Shown piece by piece: positions 27,292-35,409 of a stretch of 64,000 nucleotides of DNA. A program made the position numbers and the translations under genes. The notes under the pieces were generated by a model. The model worked only from the letters and a program-made list of their open reading frames with translations, searched no databases and was not told the origin of the DNA. Source of the stretch: Nocardia abscessus (GTDB lineage: Bacteria; Actinomycetota; Actinomycetes; Mycobacteriales; Mycobacteriaceae); NCBI RefSeq assembly GCF_015477775.1, contig NZ_JADLQO010000010.1:62001-126000 (forward strand), written 5' to 3'. The number at the start of each line of letters is the position of its first letter. The first letter of the stretch is position 1.

Positions 27292-28119
27292 GTGGACGAT
27301 CGCACCGAGCTGAGCGAGTTCCTCAAATCACGCCGGGCCCGGGTGCGCCCGGCGGACGTCGGGCTGCGCGACTACGGCAGGGTGCGCCGGGTCGCGGGTC
27401 TGCGGCGGGAGGAGCTGGCGCGGCTGGCGGGCGTGAGCATCGCCCACTACACGCGTCTGGAACAGGGCGACGGTGACCGCGTGTCCGACCAGGTTTTGGA
27501 CGCCATCGGCACGGCACTGCGCTTGGACCGGGACGAATTGGCCTATCTGCACCGGATCGCCCGGCGGCCGCGGCCCTGCGCGCGGGCCGCCGAGCCCGAG
27601 GTGACGCCCGGCATGCGGCACCTGCTGGACTCCTTCGCGCTGACGCCCGCGCTGCTGGTCGGCAGGCACACCCAGATCGTGGGCTGGAACCGGCTCGCGG
27701 TCGCGGTGTTCGGTGACTTCTCCGCCCTGCCGGACAACAGCCGGACCTTCTCGCACCTGCTGTTCGGCGAACCCCGTTCCCGTGCGCTGTTCGGCGGCGA
27801 TTGGGAGCGGGCGGCACGCGAACACGTGGCGCATCTGCGCGTTCTGCTCGGACGGTATCGCGGGGACTCCGCGCTCGCGTCGCACATCGAGCACTGGCGG
27901 GATCGGAACGCGGATTTCGGGCGGATGTGGGCCGAGCGCCCGGTCGCGCAGGTCCGGTCCCGGACGTACCTGCTGCGCCACCCCGTCGTGGGCGAGCTGA
28001 CCCTGCACGGCGAGCTCGTCGCGCTGCCCGACGAGCCGTCGTGCTGCGGGCTGGACCTGTTCGCCGCCGAACCGGGCTCGGCTTCCGAACGGGCGCTGCG
28101 GATTCTGGGGAGCCGCTGA
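27292..28119 (+). CDS. XRE regulator with MmyB-like ligand domain
   Basis: Regulator of 275 residues. Residues 1-75 form a helix-turn-helix (ELSEFLKSRRARVRPADVG, LRREELARLAGVSIAHYTRLEQG), the rest is the MmyB-like ligand domain (VGWNRLAVAVFGDFSAL, then HPVVGELTLHGELVALPDEP). Such regulators usually control an adjacent divergent oxidoreductase, here the 26313-27104 gene. GTG start. Confidence 0.92.
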   Translation: MDDRTELSEFLKSRRARVRPADVGLRDYGRVRRVAGLRREELARLAGVSIAHYTRLEQGDGDRVSDQVLDAIGTALRLDRDELAYLHRIARRPRPCARAAEPEVTPGMRHLLDSFALTPALLVGRHTQIVGWNRLAVAVFGDFSALPDNSRTFSHLLFGEPRSRALFGGDWERAAREHVAHLRVLLGRYRGDSALASHIEHWRDRNADFGRMWAERPVAQVRSRTYLLRHPVVGELTLHGELVALPDEPSCCGLDLFAAEPGSASERALRILGSR

Positions 28120-28193
28120 GCGGGCCCGCGCGTGCGCAACAGGGATCCGCACCGACGGTGATCCCCCCGCGCAACGCGGAGCCCGGGCGACCG

Positions 28194-29495
28194 CTACCAG
28201 AACGTCGCCGAGAGTTCGTACTGCGCGAGCACACGCTGTACGAGTTCGCCGAGCTGCTCGGCATCGGTGAGCTTCGGCGGGTGGAAACCATTGATGCGCA
28301 GCGTGATTCCCTCGGCGGATTCGACCAGCGCGACGTACAGGTTGCCGCCGCGTTCGGTCAGGACGGCAGGGGAATTCAGGCTCTGATTCACCAAACCGAT
28401 CATCATCGCCGAGGCCGGGCTACCGTCGATGCGGAGGATTTCGGGGTCGAGCTTGCCGAGGCTGGAGCACACCGTGGAAATCGGATCGGTAGCGGCTTGC
28501 CGCGCGAGCGCGGCGTAGCGCCCGCGTGGAAGCGCGACCGCTACCGGGATCAGCGGTGGGACGTTCTGTCCTTTCGCGGCGGCCGCGCTGAGCTTCTCCT
28601 TCATCACCGCACGCAGCGGGGCGAGGTCGGCCGCTCGGCCCTCGCGCAGATCGACTTCGAAATCGATGGAGGTCAAGGCGTTCGCGCGAAGGTCGTCGGC
28701 GGTGCGGGTGCTGACCGGCATCATGATGCGGACCCGGCCTTCTTCGTCGGTGCGACCGATCTCCGTGGCGATGTCCGCCATCATCGCCACCGCCAACGTG
28801 GTGCCGGTTCCGCCCCGGGTCCGCGCCGCCGCCTGCCACAGCTGCGCCGGGACCGTCGCGGTGACCGTCGGCAGGCGGAAGTCCTCGGCGTCCGCGTCGG
28901 GCCGACCCGCGCCGCGCCGGGTCAGGCCCAACCGCAGCGCCAAGCCGACCGCCGAGGGCAGCGACCGGGCGCGCCGCGCGGCATCGCGGAAATCGTTGGA
29001 CAGCAATCGCATCCGGCCGAAATCGTCGGACCGGTAGGTCAGATCGAGCCGCTTGTCCGCGACCGCTTCCGCGACCGCCGCGCAGAATGCCTGGCCGTCG
29101 GCGAGGGTATGCGAAACCAGCAGCGACACCGCGCTTTCCCCGTTGTCGAGCTGAGTCGACGCCAACCGCCACGCGGGCCCGCCGTAGGTGCGCAACTCCG
29201 CATGCCCCTGCTCGGCGATCCAGGCTTCCAATCGGCCGCGCGGGATGGGGGCGTCCGCGACCTCGAGTGGGCTGAATTCGGCGCGGGTGGTCCAGCGATC
29301 CCCCGCGGCGGGGATCATCGCGGGCGCGACCGCTCGACCGAGCCTGCCGTGCCGCAATGCCTCGTGGAAATTCTTCAGCGCGGCCAGGTCCACCGGGCGG
29401 TCGTAACGCCACACCGCCTGTATCGCCAGGGTTCCCCCTAGTGCGGAGTGCCCCCGTGCACTCACGCAGTCGATGTCGTCCAGGCGGTAGGTCAC
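28194..29495 (-). CDS. WS/DGAT- or condensation-like acyltransferase
   Basis: Protein of 433 residues with the catalytic HxxxDG motif, HTLADG at 129-134 within LLVSHTLADGQAFC, characteristic of the CoA-dependent acyltransferase superfamily that includes WS/DGAT enzymes and condensation domains. The second half has VRIMMPVSTRTADDLRAN and later NLYVALVESAEGITLRING, matching actinobacterial WS/DGAT relatives. It probably esterifies an unknown alcohol or lipid acceptor. No carrier protein or PKS gene is adjacent. Confidence 0.8.
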   Translation of the reverse strand: MTYRLDDIDCVSARGHSALGGTLAIQAVWRYDRPVDLAALKNFHEALRHGRLGRAVAPAMIPAAGDRWTTRAEFSPLEVADAPIPRGRLEAWIAEQGHAELRTYGGPAWRLASTQLDNGESAVSLLVSHTLADGQAFCAAVAEAVADKRLDLTYRSDDFGRMRLLSNDFRDAARRARSLPSAVGLALRLGLTRRGAGRPDADAEDFRLPTVTATVPAQLWQAAARTRGGTGTTLAVAMMADIATEIGRTDEEGRVRIMMPVSTRTADDLRANALTSIDFEVDLREGRAADLAPLRAVMKEKLSAAAAKGQNVPPLIPVAVALPRGRYAALARQAATDPISTVCSSLGKLDPEILRIDGSPASAMMIGLVNQSLNSPAVLTERGGNLYVALVESAEGITLRINGFHPPKLTDAEQLGELVQRVLAQYELSATFW

Positions 29496-29862
29496 GCGAT
29501 TCTCCCCTCGAGTTCCGGACGCCGGAGCAGATCCGCGGCGTCGTCGCCGCCACGCTCGAAGCTACGACGATGCGGATCGTTCGAATGTTCGAGATGGTCG
29601 GCCAAGGTAGAGCATCCGGGCTGGCAACGCCGTGGTCAACCCTACTCGCGGGTTCGGTGCCCGCGGCGCTGGTGGTGCGCTGCCACGTTGGAGCGCGAGA
29701 GGCGGAGGGGTCCGCTGTCCAGCGCGAACGACCCGGCCGGGCGCTGTGGGAAGCGACCTGCGGAAGAGTTGCCGAGAGCGCCCGGCCGTGCGGTGCGGCG
29801 CGCTCGAGCTGGACGGCCGACCACTTCAGCAACGGATGGGTGGCGCGGTGGACGGCTTCGGG
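29496..29862. other. Intergenic stretch, no gene seen
   Basis: Between the acyltransferase start and the TetR stop (both minus strand). Reading frames here are Arg/Pro-rich shadows; the only motif seen is a short TTCGAA-centred repeat near 29579-29594. It probably holds the acyltransferase promoter. Confidence 0.4.
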
Positions 29863-30480
29863 TCAGCTCGATGCCGGATCCCGTCGGCGGATCAGCGGCA
29901 GGTAGACCTCGTCCACGATCTCGACCAGGACGTCGTCGGGCGCGGTCGGCGCCGCGCGGACGACGAATTCGTTGCGGAGCAGAACGAGGGCCACTGTGGC
30001 GACGCGCGGATGCAGCGCTTCGGGAGCGGCTTCACCCCGGGCGACCGCGCGGCCGAGGAGGGTGAGCCACGGTGCGGCGGTGGCCTCGCCGGACTGGTCC
30101 GGCAGCTGCGCCAAGAGTTCCGAGGCGCCACCGGCGGCAGCCATGAGTTCCCGCAGGACGGCGCCCAGTGGCGAACTCCAATGGCGGTTGACGCGCCGCA
30201 GCAGTTCGAGCACGTCTTCGCGCAGATCGCCGGTGTCTGGCGGTTGCGCCGTCGTGGCCAGTTGCCGGTAGGCGGCGATGCCGAGCGTCAGCCGGTTCGG
30301 CCAGCGGCGGTAGATGGCGTTCTTGTTGGTGCCTGCGCGGGCGGCGACCTTGTCCATGGTGAGTGCGGCGTATCCGGATTCGACGAGTTCGTCCGCCGCG
30401 GCCCGCAGTATCGCCCCTTCGAGGGCGGGTCCGCGCCGGCGCGTCTGCCCGGCGCCGGCTTGCCGCACCGCATCCTCCAC
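29863..30480 (-). CDS. TetR-family regulator
   Basis: TetR regulator of 205 residues: ALEGAILRAAADELVESGY, then MDKVAARAGTNKNAIYRRWPNRLTL is the DNA-binding region at about 20-65; the C-terminal part matches the TetR_C subgroup with tryptophan-bearing helices (HWSSPLGAVLRELM). Divergent from the 340-residue gene at 30597, with a perfect TAAGGTAC-N5-GTACCTTA operator-like site between. Confidence 0.92.
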   Translation of the reverse strand: MEDAVRQAGAGQTRRRGPALEGAILRAAADELVESGYAALTMDKVAARAGTNKNAIYRRWPNRLTLGIAAYRQLATTAQPPDTGDLREDVLELLRRVNRHWSSPLGAVLRELMAAAGGASELLAQLPDQSGEATAAPWLTLLGRAVARGEAAPEALHPRVATVALVLLRNEFVVRAAPTAPDDVLVEIVDEVYLPLIRRRDPASS

Positions 30481-30552
30481 GACGACCCCTTTCCGCAGTC
30501 GGTGCCGATCGTACTTCCCGATCCTGGGCTTGCCCGGTGCACCCCGGACCTT

Positions 30553-30573
30553 TAAGGTACTGAACGTACCTTA
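30553..30573. promoter_or_regulatory. TetR operator-like palindrome
   Basis: TAAGGTAC-TGAAC-GTACCTTA, perfect 8-bp arms around five bases, 23 bases upstream of the 30597 start and close to the divergent TetR gene. Confidence 0.7.
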
Positions 30574-30596
30574 TTTTGAAGGAAAGGACGGCTGCC

Positions 30597-31619
30597 ATGC
30601 GCGCCAAAGGCATCAGCTACGAGACCGGCTTCCTGCGTGACGGGCAATTCGCCCGCGTCGATTTCGATCCGCAGACCGTGGCCCGCGAGCTGCGTATCAT
30701 TCGTGACGACCTGCACTGCAATGCGGTGCGGATCATCGGGGGCGATCCCGAACGGTTGGGACTCGCCGCGACCTGCGCCGCCGATCTCGGCCTCGAGGTA
30801 TGGTTCTCGCCGTACCCTCTCGAATCGACCGCCGAGGAGATGCTGGCGCTGTTCGCGGACTGCGCCGAGCGCGCGGAGCGGATCCGGCGGCGGGGGGCCG
30901 AGGTCGTGTTCGTGACCGGCGCCGAACTGAGCTTGATGCACCCCGGCTTTCTCCCCGGCGACACTCTCGACGAGCGCGTCCGGTTGCTGACCACCCGGCC
31001 GGAGGATCTGGGCGAGCGGGTCGGCGAAGCCAGTGCGCGTGTGAACGACTTCCTCGGCAAGGCGGTGGCCGTCGTCCGCGAGCGTTTCGGCGGCCGCGTC
31101 ACCTACGCTTCCATCCCGCTCGAGCGCGTCGACTGGACACCGTTCGACATCGTGTCGGTGGATCTGTATCGGACGGCCGAGGTCGCCGAGCGATTCGGTG
31201 ACGGCGTTCGTAGCCTTGTCGCGCAGGGAAAGCCGCTCGCGATCACCGAGTTCGGCGCGGCGACCTTCGAAGGCGCCGGCGACGTGGGCGCCCAGGGTCT
31301 CGAGATAGTCGAATACGACGCCCACGGACCGATCCGGCTGGACGGCGAGTACGCCCGCGACGAGGCCGGGCAGGCGGCCTATCTGCGTGAGCTACTGGAA
31401 GTCTTCGACGCCGAGGGTGTCGACAGCGCGTTCGTGTTCATCCTCGCGCTCTACGACCACGTGCACCGCCCCGGCGGTGACCCACGCGACGACCTGGACC
31501 TGGCGAGCTACGGCATAGTCAAAGTCCTCGAAGGCAGCCGGGGTGACACCTACCCGGACCTCCCGTGGGAGCCCAAGGCCGCCTTCGGGGCCCTGGCCGA
31601 GTACTACCGAAGTCACTGA
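30597..31619 (+). CDS. Glycosidase-like barrel protein of unknown function
   Basis: Cytoplasmic protein of 340 residues controlled, by context, by the divergent TetR. The sequence has barrel-like alternation with RVDFDPQTVARELRIIRDDL, HCNAVRIIGGDPERL, LEVWFSPYP, FDIVSVDLYR and PLAITEFGAATFEGAG; the last block has the Glu position seen in glycoside-hydrolase barrels. Actinobacterial relatives are usually annotated as hypothetical or abortive-infection proteins; that name is not supported by anything here. Start ATG at 30597 after AAGGAAAGGA. Confidence 0.7.
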   Translation: MRAKGISYETGFLRDGQFARVDFDPQTVARELRIIRDDLHCNAVRIIGGDPERLGLAATCAADLGLEVWFSPYPLESTAEEMLALFADCAERAERIRRRGAEVVFVTGAELSLMHPGFLPGDTLDERVRLLTTRPEDLGERVGEASARVNDFLGKAVAVVRERFGGRVTYASIPLERVDWTPFDIVSVDLYRTAEVAERFGDGVRSLVAQGKPLAITEFGAATFEGAGDVGAQGLEIVEYDAHGPIRLDGEYARDEAGQAAYLRELLEVFDAEGVDSAFVFILALYDHVHRPGGDPRDDLDLASYGIVKVLEGSRGDTYPDLPWEPKAAFGALAEYYRSH

Positions 31620-31658
31620 GACGCGAGAGTCGACGAGCGGGGGTCGTATGACATCCGG

Positions 31659-31979
31659 TCAGCCGGGGTGCTCACGGTGGTGGCGGAAGGCCAGGCGGAC
31701 GAGGTCGGCGATGTCGGGGTCGGCGATCGTGTAGACGTGGCGCCTGCCGTCTTTGTGGGCGCGGACCAGCCCCGCGAGTTTGAGTTTGGCCAGGTGCTGG
31801 CTGACGGCGGGCACGGAGTGGCCGACGGCGGCGGCGAGCGTGCCGACGTCGCGGTCGCCCTGCGCGAGCAGCCACAGTATCTGCAGGCGCGCGGTGGCCG
31901 CGAGCATGCCGAAAACCGCTGCGGTGTCCTGTAATCGGTCCTCCGGGATGGGGCCCGGCGGCTCGCCGTGCTCGGTCAC
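31659..31979 (-). CDS. ArsR/SmtB-type regulator
   Basis: Winged-helix protein of about 106 residues: AVFGMLAATARLQILWLLAQG, AAAVGHSVPAVSQHLAKLKLAGLVRA and the wing DGRRHVYTI, followed by a His-rich tail HHREHPG that could bind metal. A GTG at 31979 (VTEHGEPPG) is taken as start; a longer frame upstream is Arg-rich non-coding sequence. Divergent from the corA leader. Confidence 0.88.
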   Translation of the reverse strand: MTEHGEPPGPIPEDRLQDTAAVFGMLAATARLQILWLLAQGDRDVGTLAAAVGHSVPAVSQHLAKLKLAGLVRAHKDGRRHVYTIADPDIADLVRLAFRHHREHPG

Positions 31980-32160
31980 GTCCGCCTCCAAAGCTGTCGG
32001 TAGGGTGGCACGACCGTGTCCGGTTGTGCAACCGCCCGGCGGCCGATGAGCGGCCCGGCGCCGCGCACCGCGAAAACCGCTGTCGTGCCCGGTTATCCGG
32101 GTCACCGCGCGCCGCTGGGTTTCCACCGAGTGGCGCGCGGTCGAATACTTGCGCAACTGA

Positions 32161-32190
32161 TTGACGTACCCCGATCGGCGGGTTTCTAAT
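32161..32190 (+). promoter_or_regulatory. Sigma70-like promoter of corA leader
   Basis: TTGACG (32161-32166) and TCTAAT (32185-32190) with an 18-base spacer point towards corA. A GGCGCA/TGCGCC hairpin follows at 32198-32214 near the expected transcription start. Confidence 0.5.
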
Positions 32191-32244
32191 GATGGATGGC
32201 GCAATTCGTGCGCCGGTCGACCCACGAAGCGAGGTGAGCGGCAG

Positions 32245-32316
32245 ATGCCGGATGACAGTATCGACGTCTACAGCTGGGCCTCTCTCGCGAAACGGGTTGC
32301 GCCGGCGCGTCGTTGA
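32245..32316 (+). CDS. Possible 23-residue leader peptide
   Basis: Short ORF beginning MPDDSIDVYSWASLAKR with GAGGTG eight bases upstream of the ATG. It ends just before a 9-bp hairpin (CGGCGGCCG at 32331-32339 with CGGCCGCCG at 32357-32365). No known family; called only because of its ribosome site and its place in the corA leader. Confidence 0.25.
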   Translation: MPDDSIDVYSWASLAKRVAPARR

Positions 32317-32330
32317 TCTGTGTGCGTGAT

Positions 32331-32365
32331 CGGCGGCCGGGCAACGGCGCCGCGATCGGCCGCCG
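32331..32365 (+). terminator. Leader hairpin (possible attenuator)
   Basis: CGGCGGCCG (32331-32339) pairs exactly with CGGCCGCCG (32357-32365). It follows the 23-codon ORF and lies about 370 bases upstream of corA. No U-tract; could be an attenuator or a leader structure. Confidence 0.35.
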
Positions 32366-32555
32366 CGGCACGAATCCACCCTCGTCATTTCTTCGACGCG
32401 TAAGGACAGCGCCTCCGGGTTCGACCGGTGCGTGGTCCTTTGTCCGCGGGCGACCCAGGCATGGTGTCGTCGCGGCTCGACGCTGCCCGCACCCGTGCGC
32501 CCGTCTCCGGAGGGGCGCGCCAGCCCGCACGATAGTAAGTATTGGAGCCCCCGCT

Positions 32556-32741
32556 ATGGCCACATTGCCCGAAAAAGCCGAAATATCGCCTCGCCCACCG
32601 AGTCCGGAAGGGGCGATCCGGTGCGCACTCGGTCCGCACCGTTTGCCCACGGCGAGCATGCGCTACGGCCGTCCGCGACAGCAGGCGGGTCCGTCCTCGG
32701 GTTCGCCCGTGCGCGCTCTCTCGGGCGGCAGTAGCCGATGA
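32556..32741 (+). CDS. 61-codon leader ORF overlapping corA start
   Basis: Small ORF with its own Shine-Dalgarno (GGAG, eight bases before ATG). The product is Pro/Arg-rich (MATLPEKAEISPRPPSPEG at the start) and does not resemble a folded protein. Its TGA at 32739-32741 overlaps the corA ATG at 32738 (ATGA), and corA itself has no strong ribosome site, so corA translation may depend on this ORF. Proline-rich leader peptides regulate Mg2+ transporter genes in enterobacteria; here that is only an analogy. Confidence 0.45.
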   Translation: MATLPEKAEISPRPPSPEGAIRCALGPHRLPTASMRYGRPRQQAGPSSGSPVRALSGGSSR

Positions 32742-33667
32742 CGACCTTTCTCAGCGCCGTGACCGCCGACCACTTCGACACCGAAGTGCTCCAGCAGCAT
32801 TGGATTCCCCTCGCCGCCGACGACGCCGACACCGCGGCCGTGCTACGGGAACGGCTCGGCATCGACTTCACCGCCGTAGGCAACCAGGTCCGGGAGACCG
32901 ACAACTTCCTCTACATTCCGGTGGTCGCCACCTACCAGCGCGGCGAAACCATCGAACGCGCGACGATCGTCTTCGCGTTGGGCGGTGAGTTCCTGGTGAC
33001 GCTGCAGCCGTCGGAGCACTTCCTCCCGTTCGACAAAGCGGTCGCGAAGATGCGGCGCAACACGGCGCTCGCCGGCTCCGCGCACGGTGTGATGTACGCG
33101 CTGCTGTGGGCGCTGAACGAGGCATCGGAGCGGGTGCTCCACCACGCCGGTGACACGCTGGAGGAGGTGCGCGAGGAGATCGCGAGCGCTGTCCACGGCC
33201 ACGAGCGGGAGAGTGCGGATGCCGACGTGCGCGGCACGATGTCGCGGATGGACGCGACCGAACAGGTTGTCTCGCACGTCCGGGAGACGCAGCTGCAACT
33301 GGCCCGCGCCGCGCGCCACCTGATGGCAGACACGCCGCCCGGCCACGAGCCGTACGGTGCGATCGGCATCCTCATCGCCGACATCGACGGGGTGCGACAG
33401 CACGCCGGGGTCGAGCACGACAAGGTCCGCTACCTGCAGCAATCGGCCATCGGCCGGCTGGAGGTGAAACGGAACCGGATCGTCGAGGCCTGCACCAACC
33501 TGTCCGCGGTCCTGCTGCCTCCCACGCTGATCGCCACCTGCTTCGGCGTGAACTTCACCTGGATGCCAGAGTCACCCTGGCCGTACCGGCTCGTGGCCGT
33601 CGTCCTGATGGGGCTGGTCGCGGTGCTTCCGTTGGTCTATCTCGGGAAGCAGGGCCGCCTGCGCTGA
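32738..33667 (+). CDS. corA: CorA-family divalent metal transporter
   Basis: Homopentameric metal (Mg2+/Co2+ or related) channel of 309 residues. The long N-terminal cytosolic domain is followed by two C-terminal membrane spans: LSAVLLPPTLIATCFGV and YRLVAVVLMGLVAVLPLVYLG. The selectivity motif between them is GVN (270-272) rather than the canonical GMN, a variant found in some CorA/ZntB relatives, so the transported ion is uncertain. It overlaps an upstream 61-codon ORF and has a leader of about 540 bases. Confidence 0.9.
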   Translation: MTTFLSAVTADHFDTEVLQQHWIPLAADDADTAAVLRERLGIDFTAVGNQVRETDNFLYIPVVATYQRGETIERATIVFALGGEFLVTLQPSEHFLPFDKAVAKMRRNTALAGSAHGVMYALLWALNEASERVLHHAGDTLEEVREEIASAVHGHERESADADVRGTMSRMDATEQVVSHVRETQLQLARAARHLMADTPPGHEPYGAIGILIADIDGVRQHAGVEHDKVRYLQQSAIGRLEVKRNRIVEACTNLSAVLLPPTLIATCFGVNFTWMPESPWPYRLVAVVLMGLVAVLPLVYLGKQGRLR

Positions 33668-33754
33668 CTCCCGGCCGCGGCTTTCACCGGTTTCCGGCGA
33701 TCATTACCTCGCGCGTAATCGACCTGGGGCCCCCGGCACGGCAAGGTTGGAGAC

Positions 33755-33780
33755 AGCCGATCGGAAGATCCGGATCGGCT
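33755..33780 (+). terminator. Hairpin after corA
   Basis: AGCCGATC and GATCGGCT are exact inverted repeats with a 10-base loop, followed by GACGAAAA. It may terminate corA or belong to the leader of the NTF2-like gene at 33814. Confidence 0.4.
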
Positions 33781-33813
33781 GACGAAAACCGTTACAGCAC
33801 AGGAGGATTCAGC

Positions 33814-34182
33814 ATGTCGCGTTACGAGGAAGCGGTCGATCGGTACTTCGCCGCGTGGAACGCCACCGACGGGGACGCCAGGACCGCCGCGGTCGCGGCC
33901 GCGTGGGCCGAAGACGGCGGGTACACCGATCCGCTCGCGGCGGTCAGCGGGCACGCAGAGCTGGCGGCGGCCATCGGCGGTGTGCAGGCGCAGTTCCCCG
34001 GCTTCGAGTTCCGTCGCCTCGGCGAGGTCGACGGCCACCACGACATCGTCCGCTTCTCCTGGGAACTGGTCTCGCAGGCCGATGGCAGCGCCCCGGTCGC
34101 GGGCTCGGACGTGATCACCCTCGGGGCCGACGACCGGATCACGAACGTGCACGGATTTCTCGACCGGGTGCCCTCCGCCTGA
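33814..34182 (+). CDS. SnoaL/NTF2-like small protein
   Basis: Protein of 122 residues of the SnoaL/NTF2-like fold: starts RYEEAVDRYFAAWNATDGDAR and contains WAEDGGYTDPL, FPGFEFRRLGEVDGHHDIVRF and DVITLGADDRITNVHGFLDR. It could be a steroid isomerase-like or ligand-binding protein; no substrate evident. ACAGGAGG lies well placed before the ATG. Confidence 0.88.
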   Translation: MSRYEEAVDRYFAAWNATDGDARTAAVAAAWAEDGGYTDPLAAVSGHAELAAAIGGVQAQFPGFEFRRLGEVDGHHDIVRFSWELVSQADGSAPVAGSDVITLGADDRITNVHGFLDRVPSA

Positions 34183-34238
34183 CAGCCGCGGACGTCACTC
34201 TGCCGGTGGGCTGCGGATCGGCTCTTCTGCCGCGGGAA

Positions 34239-34263
34239 TCGGTGCCGCTGATCACGGCACCGA
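34239..34263 (+). terminator. Hairpin after NTF2-like gene
   Basis: TCGGTGCCG and CGGCACCGA form an exact 9-bp stem with a seven-base loop, about 57 bases after the 34182 stop. No U-tract. The rest of 34183-34484 shows no gene. Confidence 0.5.
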
Positions 34264-34484
34264 GACCGAGGCCGGCTCTCTCGGCCGCCGCCGAACTCCG
34301 GGAAGGCTGGGTCCGGCACGGCGAATCCAGGGTGGTCCGCTGCATTGCCGACGCGCTACAGCCCGGTGACACGCCAGGCGCGCCGCAGTCCGGTTGCGCC
34401 TGTGGCGAACACGGTGCGGCGTTCCCGCCCCGGGGGCATCCTGGACGAGTAGTGCAATTCCGGCAAACAGGGGTGGTGGTCGGC

Positions 34485-35402
34485 GTGGACGACGCCGCGA
34501 TGGATGCCTACTCGCGCACGGTGATCGCGGTGGCGGCCTCGGTGACGCCGCACGTGGCCAGTGTGCGGACCAGGCGGGGGAGCGGATCGGCGGTGGTCTT
34601 CACCGATGACGGGTTTCTGCTGACCAACGCGCACGTCATCGGCGCGACGAGCGAAGGTGAGGTGGTCTTCGCCGACGGGGTGGAGGCGCGGTTCGGCGTG
34701 GTCGGGGTGGATCCGCTGTCGGATCTGGCGGTACTGCGCGCACACGGCGGCGCGCCGGACGCGGTGGCCCTCGGCGACGCCGACCAGTTGGTGGTCGGCC
34801 AGTTGGTGGTCGCGGTGGGCAGCCCGCTCGGCCTGGCGGGTTCGGTGACCGCGGGCGTGGTGAGCGCGCTCGGACGCGCGGTGCCGGTCGCTTCCCGCCG
34901 CGCCGGACGGGTGATCGAAGACGTGATCCAGACCGACGCCGCGCTGAACCCCGGTAACTCCGGTGGCGCGCTGGCGGATTCGGCGGGTCGGGTGGTCGGC
35001 ATCAACACCGCCGTCGCCGGAATCGGGCTCGGCCTGGCCATCCCGATCAACGCGACGACACGCCGGATCATCGGCACGCTGCACGCCGAGGGGCGTGTGC
35101 GGCGGGCGTATCTCGGCCTGGTCGGAGTACCCGCGCCACTGCCCGACCCGGTCGCGGAGCGCACCGGACAGGCCGCGGGGGTGCGCATCGTGGAGGTGGT
35201 CCGCGGCGGCCCTGCCGACCGGGCGGGGCTGCGCCGCGGCGATCTGGTGCTGAGCGTCGCGCGTTCGCAAGTGCGTGACGCGCAGGGCATCCAGCGGCAG
35301 CTGTTCGCCGAGGCGATCGGCGTGCAACTACCTGTGACCGTGCTGCGCAACGGGGCGATGGTGGACGTGATCGCGGTTCCGGTGGAATTGGCCGCGGATT
35401 GA
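34485..35402 (+). CDS. HtrA/DegP-type serine protease with PDZ domain
   Basis: Trypsin-like protease of about 305 residues. Catalytic triad: His50 in TNAHVIG, Asp80 in DPLSDLAVL and Ser159 in NPGNSGGAL. The C-terminal ~90 residues form a PDZ domain (RRAYLGLVGVPAPLP, GGPADRAGLRRGDLVL). There is no obvious signal peptide or membrane anchor, so a cytoplasmic or membrane-associated form is possible. Start placed at GTG 34485 because it gives a compact protein; further upstream GTGs are possible. Confidence 0.88.
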   Translation: MDDAAMDAYSRTVIAVAASVTPHVASVRTRRGSGSAVVFTDDGFLLTNAHVIGATSEGEVVFADGVEARFGVVGVDPLSDLAVLRAHGGAPDAVALGDADQLVVGQLVVAVGSPLGLAGSVTAGVVSALGRAVPVASRRAGRVIEDVIQTDAALNPGNSGGALADSAGRVVGINTAVAGIGLGLAIPINATTRRIIGTLHAEGRVRRAYLGLVGVPAPLPDPVAERTGQAAGVRIVEVVRGGPADRAGLRRGDLVLSVARSQVRDAQGIQRQLFAEAIGVQLPVTVLRNGAMVDVIAVPVELAAD

Positions 35403-35409
35403 ACGCGAC

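Noticed and set aside
32401..32440. tRNA-like T-arm (CCGG..GTTCGA..CCGG) within a nested stem
   Set aside because: No cloverleaf, acceptor stem or CCA-side pairing around it; it is a hairpin inside the corA leader.
32190..32737. M-box Mg2+ riboswitch before corA
   Set aside because: I saw none of the conserved M-box sequence blocks. The leader is described only as containing hairpins and small ORFs.
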